A stretch of 61,193 nt of DNA from Nostoc sp. 'Peltigera membranacea cyanobiont' 210A (lineage in GTDB: Bacteria > Cyanobacteriota > Cyanobacteriia > Cyanobacteriales > Nostocaceae). The stretch lies in contig NZ_NOLJ01000003.1 in assembly GCF_002246015.1 (NCBI RefSeq), positions 702,247-763,439 on the forward strand, read 5' to 3'. Both the position numbers and the translations under genes were made by a program. Below the pieces are notes generated by a model. It searched no databases and was not told the DNA's origin. It worked only from the letters and a program-made list of their open reading frames with translations. Positions 53,712 through 61,193 of this stretch are shown piece after piece. The stretch's first letter is position 1, and the number at the start of each line of letters is the position of its first letter.

Positions 53712-56700
53712 TTATTGACTACAGGACATGGCAGAGGGAATAAAAAAACTTTGAGGAGATTGAGCCACGAGCATAATATTACCATTAGCATCGACAATCC
53801 ATCCTTGAGCCTCGACAATCTGATCATCAGATTTGGTCATAGATGCAGTAGATGATTTATCCGTGACTCTGTGTGTTACTTGTGCGGGCAAATCTACCCA
53901 ACCAGTAATCACTGCTCGTCCTCGCAACGGTTCATTAGGGCTTTGGGGTAATCCACCGCGTCCGGTGGCGATAAAACGACTAGCGTTTTGTCTTCCTCTG
54001 GGTGTGCAACCTTGGGCAATTTGTTGGGATGCATCCACGAGGTTGGAGGGTAGTTGAGTTAATCCGCGACTAGGGTCAGTATCAGGACTGTTGATAGTTA
54101 CTTCCCCACTTACTCCCAATTCCGAACTCGCTGTAATGTCACTGTTTTCAGTTGGGCGTTTTTGCGGCAGAATACCGAAAATACCGTTAGTTGTAATGTC
54201 AACTCTACCACCAATCCCTGTAAAGGCGTTAGCGCTGATATCGCTATTTTCGTTAGGAACTGCAACGATAAATCTTGAGTTGATATTAATATTACCGCCA
54301 TTGCCACCTAATTTTTCTGTACCTGCGTTGGTGGAGATTTGACTGTTGCGACGGAGTAAGAGTAAATTACTGTTGACGTTGATGTTACCACCGTTACCGG
54401 ATGCAGATTCGGCGTTGAGTTTACTTTGGTTGTCTAGGGTAATTTTGGGTGAATTGATTTCGATATCGCCTGTGATTCCTGAACCTGTAGAACTTACAAA
54501 TAAGCCACTGTTAGCGCCGATATGACTAGTTCCAGAAACAGTTACCGCATCTTTTGCATTGATGCGAACATTTCCCGCATTCCCCTGTGCAAAAGTTGAG
54601 GCAGAAAGTTTAGCGCCATCTCGTAGTGAGAAGCTACCAGAATCGATAGTAATGTTACCCCCATTGCCAACTGTTCCCGTTTCCACACTGCTGAAAATCG
54701 CACTAACCAAACCATTTTTCTCTCCAGCAATATCAACAGCGCCAGTAACATTCACATTGACATTCCCCGCATCTCCCTGTCCTGCTGGTTGGGTATCAAA
54801 TGCACTACGAGTAAAGGTTAGCAGTTGAGCACCATCAGTGAGTGACAGGGTTGCTGCATTGATGTTGATATTGCCACTCTTACCCACACCTCCGGCTTCC
54901 ACCGTGCTGAGGATGGCAGCAGCATCTGCAAGGGAAACAGCATTTTTTGCACCCACTGTCACATTCCCCGCATTTCCCTGTCCAAGAGTTGAGGCAGAAA
55001 GTTGAGCGCCATCTCGTAGTGAGAAGTCACCAGAATCGATGGTAATGTTACCCCCATTGCCGACTGTTCCCGTGGACACTGTACTGGCGATCGCACTTTT
55101 CAAACCGTTTTTCTCCCCAGCAATATCAACAGCACCTGTTACCAAAACATTGACATTCCCCGCATCCCCTCTTCCTGCTGGTTGGGTATCAGATGCACCA
55201 CGAGTAATGGTTATCAGTTGAGCGCCATCAGTGAGTGACAAAGTTGCTGCATTGATGTCGATATTGCCACCCTTACCCACACCTCCGGCTTCCACGGTGC
55301 TGAAGATGCTAGCATCTGCAAGGAAAACAGCATCTTTTGCAATCACCGTCACATTCCCTGCATTCCCCTGTCCAGAAGTTGAGGCATTAAGTAGGGCACC
55401 ATCTCGTAATGAGAAGTTACCAGAATCGATGGTAATGTTACCTCCATGGCCAACAGTCCCGGTATCCACTCTGCTGAAAATCGCACTGGGAAAATCGTTT
55501 TTCTCTCCAGCAATATCAACGGCGCCAGTGACTTTCACATTGACATTCCCCGCATCCCCTATTCCTGCTGGTTGGGTATCAGATGCTTCACGAGTAAAGG
55601 TTAGCAGTTGAGCGCTATCAGTGAGTGACAAAGTTGCTGCATTTATGTTGATATTGCCACCCTTACCCACACCTCCGGCTTCTACGGTGCTGAAGATGCT
55701 AGCATCTGCAAGGGAAACAGCATCTTTTGCACCTACTGTCACATTCCCCGCATTTCCCTGTCCAAAAGTTGAGGCATTAAGTTGGGCGCCATCTCGTAAT
55801 AAGAAGTCACCAGAATCGATGGTAATGTTACCCCCATTGCCAACTGTTCCTGTAGCCACACTGCTGACAATCCCACTGAGAAAACCGTTTTTCTCCCCAG
55901 TAATATCAACATCACCTGTTACCAAAATATTGACATTGCCTGCATCTCCTCTTCCTGCTGGTTGGGTATCAGATGCTTCACGAGTAATAGTTATCAGTTG
56001 AGCACCATCAGTAAGTGACAGGGTTGCTGCATTAATGTCGATATTGCCACCCTTACCCACACCTCCTGCTGCCACTGCGCTGTAGATGGCAGCATCTGCA
56101 AGGGAAACAGTATCTTTTGCAATCACCGTCACATTCCCTGCATTCCCCACTCCAGAAGTTGAGGCATTGATTTCAGCGCCATCTCGTAATGAGAAGTCAT
56201 CAGAATCGATGGTAATGTTACCTCCATTTCCTTGTCCACGAGTTGAGGCATTAATTTCAGCATTATCTCGTAATGAGAAGTCATCAGAATCGATGGTAAT
56301 GTTACCTCCATTGCCAACTGTTCCTGTAGCCACACTGCTGACAATCCCACTGAAAAAACCGTTTTTTTCCCCAGCAATATCAACAGCACCTGTTACCAAA
56401 ATATTGACATTGCCTGCATCTCCTCTTCCTGCTGGTTGGGTATCAGATGCTTCACGAGTAATGGTTAGCAGTTGAGCGCCATCAGTGAGTGACAGAGTTG
56501 CTGCATTGATGTCAATATTGCCACCCTTACCTACACCTCCTGCTGCCACTGTGGTCAAAATGCCAGCATTACCTGTCAGAGAAACATCATCTTTTGCACG
56601 CACCGTTACATTCCCCGCATTCCCTTGTCCAAGAATTGAGGCAGAAAGTGTAGCACCATCAGTGAGTGACAGGGTTGCTGCATTGATGTTGATATTGCCA

Positions 56701-57935
56701 CCTTTACCCACACCTCCGGCTTCCACTCTGCTAAGGATGTCAGCATCTGCAAGGGAAACAGTATTTTTTGCATCCACTGTCACATTCCCCGCATTTCCCT
56801 GTCCAGAAGTTAAGGCAATAAGTTGAGCGCCATCTCGTAATGAAAAGTAACCAGAATCAATAGTAATGTTGCCTCCTTTGCCTTTTGCTCCTTCTTCTAC
56901 AAAATTGCGAATCCCGCTACCATAACCAGCAATTTTGATGTCTTCGGTAGCATTTAGCGTAGTATCCCCAGCAACAGTCTCAGGTGTACCCAACCCCCCC
57001 CCAATACCAGCATAAAGGACACTTCCGCCTAATATCTCCAAATTCCGGGCATTGATAGCAATATTACCCCCACCAGCAGCTTCTACATACACACGCGCTT
57101 GATTGGTAAGCGATACCGAAGCACGAATCACATTCTCAGGAAATTTCAAGCTGAGATTATCCCCACTAAAAACAAGATTGACATTTCCAGGAGATGCTAA
57201 CCCCCCTAATTCAACTCTCCCACCATAAGCATTTAACTGCCCGCCATCCATGCTGACATTACCGCCCACTAGCAGCAAACTTTTACCATCTCCTACTCGT
57301 AAACCAAATGCATTAAAACCTGCTGGATCTGTTCCTGCTGGTGCAATTGACCTGTTTTCAATTCTGCCAGATGGAAGTTGATTGAAGAACAATGTCGAAG
57401 GATTAACTGTTAGTAATGGGGAAGGATTCTGAGGATTAGTTGCACTAAATTCCAACCCATTGCCAAATACAAAAGAATTCGCCGTACTCCCTACAAAGGA
57501 ACCCGCTACATCCAGCTGTGCATTATTCCCAAATAAAATGCCATTGGGATTGATAAAAAACAAATTTGCGCCACCATCTACCCCCAATGTGCCGAGAATA
57601 TTGGAGATATTACTTCCCGTCACCCGTGTGAGAATATTGGAGATTCCCGTGGGATTGGCAAAATAAACACGTTGGGATTCTCCGACATTGAATTCTTGGA
57701 AACTATGGAACAGGTTTGCACCGCGAATTGCTCCACCATCAATCCGGTCAGCAGCACTACCTTTAATATTGACATTGGGAGTGACTTTTGAAGAGTTATT
57801 ACCCAATGTTCCATCAGGGGTAATCTGGGCTAAGGCGTGATTTTCACAACACAATATGACATGAGCAAGCACTCCAATAATACTAAACACTCCTAATAAA
57901 TCTGAGCGCCAATTCCTATTTCCACAGATTGCCAT
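53712..57935 (-). CDS. TpsA-type exoprotein 2, with long internal repeats
   Basis: 1407 aa. Same signal peptide, TPS domain (INPNGILFGNNAQLDVAG) and C-terminus as TpsA 1. The middle is dominated by a ~130-residue repeat (GKGGNI.INAATLSLTDGAQL, REASDTQPAGRGDAGNVN, VDIAGEKNG, GNGGNITIDSGDFSLRDGA). At least four units are spaced exactly 390 bp apart in DNA. Predicted beta-helix stalk on the cell surface or in the sheath. The repeats make length variation by recombination likely. Confidence 0.88.
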   Translation of the reverse strand: MAICGNRNWRSDLLGVFSIIGVLAHVILCCENHALAQITPDGTLGNNSSKVTPNVNIKGSAADRIDGGAIRGANLFHSFQEFNVGESQRVYFANPTGISNILTRVTGSNISNILGTLGVDGGANLFFINPNGILFGNNAQLDVAGSFVGSTANSFVFGNGLEFSATNPQNPSPLLTVNPSTLFFNQLPSGRIENRSIAPAGTDPAGFNAFGLRVGDGKSLLLVGGNVSMDGGQLNAYGGRVELGGLASPGNVNLVFSGDNLSLKFPENVIRASVSLTNQARVYVEAAGGGNIAINARNLEILGGSVLYAGIGGGLGTPETVAGDTTLNATEDIKIAGYGSGIRNFVEEGAKGKGGNITIDSGYFSLRDGAQLIALTSGQGNAGNVTVDAKNTVSLADADILSRVEAGGVGKGGNININAATLSLTDGATLSASILGQGNAGNVTVRAKDDVSLTGNAGILTTVAAGGVGKGGNIDINAATLSLTDGAQLLTITREASDTQPAGRGDAGNVNILVTGAVDIAGEKNGFFSGIVSSVATGTVGNGGNITIDSDDFSLRDNAEINASTRGQGNGGNITIDSDDFSLRDGAEINASTSGVGNAGNVTVIAKDTVSLADAAIYSAVAAGGVGKGGNIDINAATLSLTDGAQLITITREASDTQPAGRGDAGNVNILVTGDVDITGEKNGFLSGIVSSVATGTVGNGGNITIDSGDFLLRDGAQLNASTFGQGNAGNVTVGAKDAVSLADASIFSTVEAGGVGKGGNININAATLSLTDSAQLLTFTREASDTQPAGIGDAGNVNVKVTGAVDIAGEKNDFPSAIFSRVDTGTVGHGGNITIDSGNFSLRDGALLNASTSGQGNAGNVTVIAKDAVFLADASIFSTVEAGGVGKGGNIDINAATLSLTDGAQLITITRGASDTQPAGRGDAGNVNVLVTGAVDIAGEKNGLKSAIASTVSTGTVGNGGNITIDSGDFSLRDGAQLSASTLGQGNAGNVTVGAKNAVSLADAAAILSTVEAGGVGKSGNININAATLSLTDGAQLLTFTRSAFDTQPAGQGDAGNVNVNVTGAVDIAGEKNGLVSAIFSSVETGTVGNGGNITIDSGSFSLRDGAKLSASTFAQGNAGNVRINAKDAVTVSGTSHIGANSGLFVSSTGSGITGDIEINSPKITLDNQSKLNAESASGNGGNINVNSNLLLLRRNSQISTNAGTEKLGGNGGNININSRFIVAVPNENSDISANAFTGIGGRVDITTNGIFGILPQKRPTENSDITASSELGVSGEVTINSPDTDPSRGLTQLPSNLVDASQQIAQGCTPRGRQNASRFIATGRGGLPQSPNEPLRGRAVITGWVDLPAQVTHRVTDKSSTASMTKSDDQIVEAQGWIVDANGNIMLVAQSPQSFFIPSAMSCSQ
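54870..56530 (-). repeat. 390-bp tandem coding repeats within TpsA 2
   Basis: The landmark complementary to GGTGTGGGTAAG recurs near 54877, 55267, 55657 and 56047, each 390 bp apart, then at 56520 and 56697 with shorter spacing. Units differ by scattered substitutions only. Confidence 0.75.
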
Positions 57936-58115
57936 ATCATAACCAGCCTCGCTTGCTCATTTCATTCCTGTGAATATGTAATCAATCACGCCACGGCTTC
58001 GAGCCACATCTTCAAGGGTTTTCTGCTAGCCGTACTGATCAATTTTTCTACAATTAATTTCAGCAGATATTTTAATTCGATGAGAGGAAAGTTTTTAAAA
58101 CTTAAAATTAGGTAA

Positions 58116-58262
58116 TATCATGTCCGCGTAATTAGTTATGCTAACCACAGTCATTACACCCCACCCCTTAATCCCCTCCCCGCTTGCGGGGAGGGGAGAC
58201 AAAGCGTAGCTTTGGCGGGGTGGGGTTCTTCGGGTTTAATAAGCAATCAAGCGGACATGATA
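58116..58262. mobile_element. MITE copy 3 (147 bp), TAA target duplication, with empty paralogous site
   Basis: Termini TATCATGTCCGC and GCGGACATGATA, flanked by TAA (58113-58115 and 58263-58265). The paralogous intergenic region near 53638-53656 reads AGGTAATGCATC without the element, proving its limits. It is nearly identical to copy 2. It lies in the 402-bp gap 57936-58337. Confidence 0.82.
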
Positions 58263-58304
58263 TAATGCATCTATCTGATTGTTTTGATCGCTCTTGGGTT
58301 TCAT
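58236..58304 (-). pseudogene. second relic of the CHAT gene 5' end, entered by MITE copy 3
   Basis: GGGGGAGGAATTACG followed by ATG AAA CCC AAG..NNQ repeats the CHAT gene start. The frame continues MKPKSDQNNQIDALY into MITE sequence and stops at 58236. It follows the TpsA 3 stop at 58338 by 33 bp. Confidence 0.55.
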
Positions 58305-58337
58305 CGTAATTCCTCCCCCGACTCTTGGAGTAACAAA

Positions 58338-61193
58338 TTATTGACTACAAGACATGGCAGAGGGAATAAAAAAACTTTGAGGAGATTGAGCCACGAGCAT
58401 AATATTACCATTAACATCGACAATCCATCCTTGAGCCTCCACAATTGGATCGGTAGATTTGGTCATAGATGCAGTAGATGATTTATCCGTGATGGCTGTT
58501 ACTTGTGCGGGCAAATCTACCCAACCAGTAATCACTGCTCGTCCTTGCAACGGTTCATTAGGGCTTTGGGGTAATCCACCGCGTCCTGTAGCAATAAAGC
58601 GACTAGCGTTTTGTCTTCCTCTGGGTGTGCAACCTTGGGCAATTTGTTGGGATGCATCCACGAAGTTGGAGGGTAGTTGAGTTAATCCGCGACTAGGGTC
58701 AGTATCTGGACTGTTGATAGTTACTTCCCCACTTACTCCCAATTCTGAACTCGCTGTAATGTCGCTTTTTTTGGTTGGGCTTTTTTGCGGGACAATACCG
58801 AAAATGCCGTTTGTTATAATGTCAACTTTACCACCAATCCCTGTAAAGGCATTAGCGCTGATATCGCTATTTTCTTGGGGGACGGCGACAATGAAAGGGG
58901 TATTGATGGTGATGTTACCGCCATTGCCACCGAACTGGTTATTGCCAGCAGTGGTGGAGATTTGACTGCCGTTGCGTAGTAATAATAAGTCTTGCAGCTT
59001 CAGGGTAATATTGCCGCCAGTGTTGCTGCGGGTTTCGGCGGAGATGGTTCCATTATCTAGGGTGAGCAAACCTGCTATCAGGTCAATATTGCCGCCAACT
59101 CCTGTACCTTGACTATCGACAGCGATTTTCGCATCATCTCTAATGGTTATAGTTCTGGGGTCGATGGAGATACTACCACCTTTGCCACTAGAACCTTCAG
59201 TTGTGTTGGCAAACAGCCCACTATTAGCGCCAGCTAGTGTCATGCTGTCAGTGATTTTAAGGGTGATATCTCCGGCACGTCCCCTGCCAGAAGTAATAGT
59301 ACTCAGTTTAGCGCCACTGACAGCTTCAAAGTTATTGGCATTGACCGTGATGCTGCCAGCGGGGCTTCCCGACGTAGTGCTGGCGTTTAAAAATGCTTTA
59401 TCCATCATACGTAGTACACCTGTAGTGATTATGATTTCGCCACCCTGACCAGTGTCTTCAGATTCGGTAGCTGTAGACATTCCACTAAGTTCTCCTAAGT
59501 CATCAATTCTAGAGAGGTTAACAAAATCTGAAGTGTTCACCAGGATATTGCCTGCCTTTCCCTTATTATCAGTTGAGGCAAATAGTCGAGCTCCATCCGT
59601 TAGAGAAAGAGATTGTGCCTGAATGTGGATGTCACCCCCATTACCACCGCTAATATCGCTCCTAGCAGTTTGGCTGGAGATAGTACTGTTTTTAATAAAG
59701 ATAGAACTATTTGACTGTAGCGATATACTTCCAGCATCCCCGTCTCCGAAGGTAGCGCTCCAAAAACCGCTGTTTTCAATAGAGATAGAGCCATTTGACC
59801 ACAGTAATATGCTTCCAGTGTTGTCCCTATTGCCAGAGGTTTGGCTGTCCAGAATGCTATCTTTAATAGAGATAGAGGCATTTGACCGCAACAAAATGCT
59901 TCCAGCATTTCCCTCGTCGAAGCTATCGCTGTCGAGATAGCTGTCCTCAAGAAGAGAGATAGAGCCATTTGACTGTAGCAATATGTTTCCAGCATTCCCG
60001 TAATTGGTATTGCTCAAGAGATTACTCTTTTTAAGAGAGATGGAGCCATTTGACTTTAGCGATATGTTTCCGGCATTCCCGTAATTGGTATTGGTGGAGA
60101 TATCGCTGTTTTCAAGAGAAATAGAACCATTTGACCACAGCGATATGCTTCCGGCATCTCGATTTTCAGAGTTAGAGTTAGAAAGAGCGCTATCGGTTAT
60201 GGAGAGAAAGCCAGCTGTGATATTGATGCTGCCCGCGTTGCCCAAACCTCCAGTTGGCACAGCATTAGAGATAAGGCTTTCATTTGTAATGTTTATGCCC
60301 GCAGTCGCATTAATGTCAATATTTCCGGCTTGACTGTCAACTGACCCCAACCCTGACGCTATTCCAGCCTGAAGTTTACTTGCTCCCAAAACATCTATAT
60401 TCTGCGCATTGATGGCAATACTACCTCCTTGTTTGGCTCTTACATTCACTTCAGCGCCATTAGTGAGGGTTACATTTGCTCGCGCTACACTATCAGGAAA
60501 ATTTAAGCTCAAATTGTTGTCAGTAAAATTCAGTCCTACTGTTCCCTCTCCCGTCAATCCTCCCAATTCCACTTGACCACCCGGAGCATTTAATCTGCCT
60601 CCATCAATGGCAACATCTCCACCTACTAATACGAGGCTACGACCATCGGGAACTCGTAAACCAAACAGATTATCTCCTGCTGGTGCAATTGACCTGTTTT
60701 CAATCCTGCCAGCCTGAAGTTGATTGAATAGCAAAGTAGAAGGATTAACTGTTAGTAACGAGGAAGGAATCTGAGGATTTGTTGCACTAAATTCCAAGCC
60801 ATTGCCAAACACAAAAGAATTCGCAGTACTCCCTACAAAGGAACCTGCCACATCTAAACGTGCATTGCTCCCAAATAAAATGCCATTGGGATTAATAAAA
60901 AACAAATTTGCACCACCATCTACCCCCAAAGTGCCGAGAATATTGGAGATATTACTTCCCGTCACCCGTGTGAGAATATTAGAGATTCCCGTGGGATTGG
61001 CAAAATAAACACGTTGGGATTCTCCGACATTGAATTCCTGGAAACTATGGAACAGGTTTGCACCGCGAATTGCTCCACCATCAATCCGGTCAGCAGCACT
61101 ACCTTTAATATTGACATTGGGAGTGACTTTTGAAGAGTTATTACCCAATGTTCCATCAGGGGTAATCTGGGCTAAGGCGTGATTTTCACAACA
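58338..61193 (-). CDS. TpsA-type exoprotein 3, 5' end beyond the window
   Basis: The visible part is ~951 residues. The frame continues past MGNNSSKVTP to ...HALAQITPDGT at the window edge, so only the signal peptide start is missing. TPS domain with INPNGILFGSNARL. A segment at about 59690-60190 encodes at least six ~33-residue repeats (NAGSI.L.SNGSIS...). The conserved C-terminus is nearly identical to TpsA 1 and 2. Like them it lacks a TpsB partner in the window. Confidence 0.87.
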   Translation of the reverse strand, partial: CCENHALAQITPDGTLGNNSSKVTPNVNIKGSAADRIDGGAIRGANLFHSFQEFNVGESQRVYFANPTGISNILTRVTGSNISNILGTLGVDGGANLFFINPNGILFGSNARLDVAGSFVGSTANSFVFGNGLEFSATNPQIPSSLLTVNPSTLLFNQLQAGRIENRSIAPAGDNLFGLRVPDGRSLVLVGGDVAIDGGRLNAPGGQVELGGLTGEGTVGLNFTDNNLSLNFPDSVARANVTLTNGAEVNVRAKQGGSIAINAQNIDVLGASKLQAGIASGLGSVDSQAGNIDINATAGINITNESLISNAVPTGGLGNAGSINITAGFLSITDSALSNSNSENRDAGSISLWSNGSISLENSDISTNTNYGNAGNISLKSNGSISLKKSNLLSNTNYGNAGNILLQSNGSISLLEDSYLDSDSFDEGNAGSILLRSNASISIKDSILDSQTSGNRDNTGSILLWSNGSISIENSGFWSATFGDGDAGSISLQSNSSIFIKNSTISSQTARSDISGGNGGDIHIQAQSLSLTDGARLFASTDNKGKAGNILVNTSDFVNLSRIDDLGELSGMSTATESEDTGQGGEIIITTGVLRMMDKAFLNASTTSGSPAGSITVNANNFEAVSGAKLSTITSGRGRAGDITLKITDSMTLAGANSGLFANTTEGSSGKGGSISIDPRTITIRDDAKIAVDSQGTGVGGNIDLIAGLLTLDNGTISAETRSNTGGNITLKLQDLLLLRNGSQISTTAGNNQFGGNGGNITINTPFIVAVPQENSDISANAFTGIGGKVDIITNGIFGIVPQKSPTKKSDITASSELGVSGEVTINSPDTDPSRGLTQLPSNFVDASQQIAQGCTPRGRQNASRFIATGRGGLPQSPNEPLQGRAVITGWVDLPAQVTAITDKSSTASMTKSTDPIVEAQGWIVDVNGNIMLVAQSPQSFFIPSAMSCSQ

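Overview
The window looks like a chromosome segment of a filamentous, probably heterocyst-forming cyanobacterium of the Nostoc/Anabaena type. The evidence is the frequent GCGATCGC (HIP1) octamers, the dispersed GTAGGTTGGGTGG and heptamer (GGCAGGA) repeats, an urt urea-transport operon, two-partner-secretion exoproteins of the cyanobacterial 'filamentous hemagglutinin N-terminal' type, CHAT-TPR proteins, UPF0182 and DUF4336 proteins, and a microviridin-type precursor. Genus is an inference; there is no rRNA, and I saw no tRNA or CRISPR array.

Layout. 0-2.5 kb: a GH116 glycosidase. 3-13 kb: a conflict/signalling island with two 14-repeat WD40 proteins. The second is a full caspase-like/STAND NTPase/WD40 protein, divergently paired with a small Trypco1-type gene. 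The first is an in-frame internal deletion derivative that lost the caspase and P-loop regions. Small hypothetical and DUF4112 genes flank them. 13-23 kb: metabolic and repair genes (GST, RarA fused to a methyltransferase-like domain, a stand-alone glucose-6-phosphate dehydrogenase, a glutamine-synthetase-family enzyme), an orphan three-core graspetide (microviridin) precursor, and a DUF4336 protein. 23-24.3 kb: a small cluster of a ribbon-helix-helix protein, a paralogous extended protein and a small membrane protein, preceded by an operator-like array. 24.6-26 kb: a P450 with a short overlapping upstream ORF. 26-28 kb: an IS200/IS605 element with an intact tnpB and a frameshifted tnpA, directly upstream of a UPF0182 gene. 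31-37 kb: a 5'-nucleotidase, a 2OG oxygenase, a FAD oxidoreductase and a SnoaL-like protein separated by MITE-like elements. 37-44 kb: a group II intron lying just upstream of urtABCD; urtE is not adjacent.

44.5-61 kb: a minus-strand array of one CHAT-TPR gene and three TpsA exoprotein genes, the last running off the window. It also holds a TpsA 3' relic and an RTX-type gene interrupted by an IS630-family element. Removing the IS and one TA restores the RTX reading frame. Relics of the CHAT 5' end lie between the TpsA genes, so the array probably arose by tandem duplication of a tpsA-CHAT unit followed by loss.

Three related 134-147 bp MITEs with TATCATGTCCGC termini and 3-bp target duplications occur at 33.75, 36.26 and 58.12 kb. 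For the third, an uninterrupted paralogous site is present at 53.6 kb, which confirms its boundaries. All family assignments are from reading the sequence; no database search was run.
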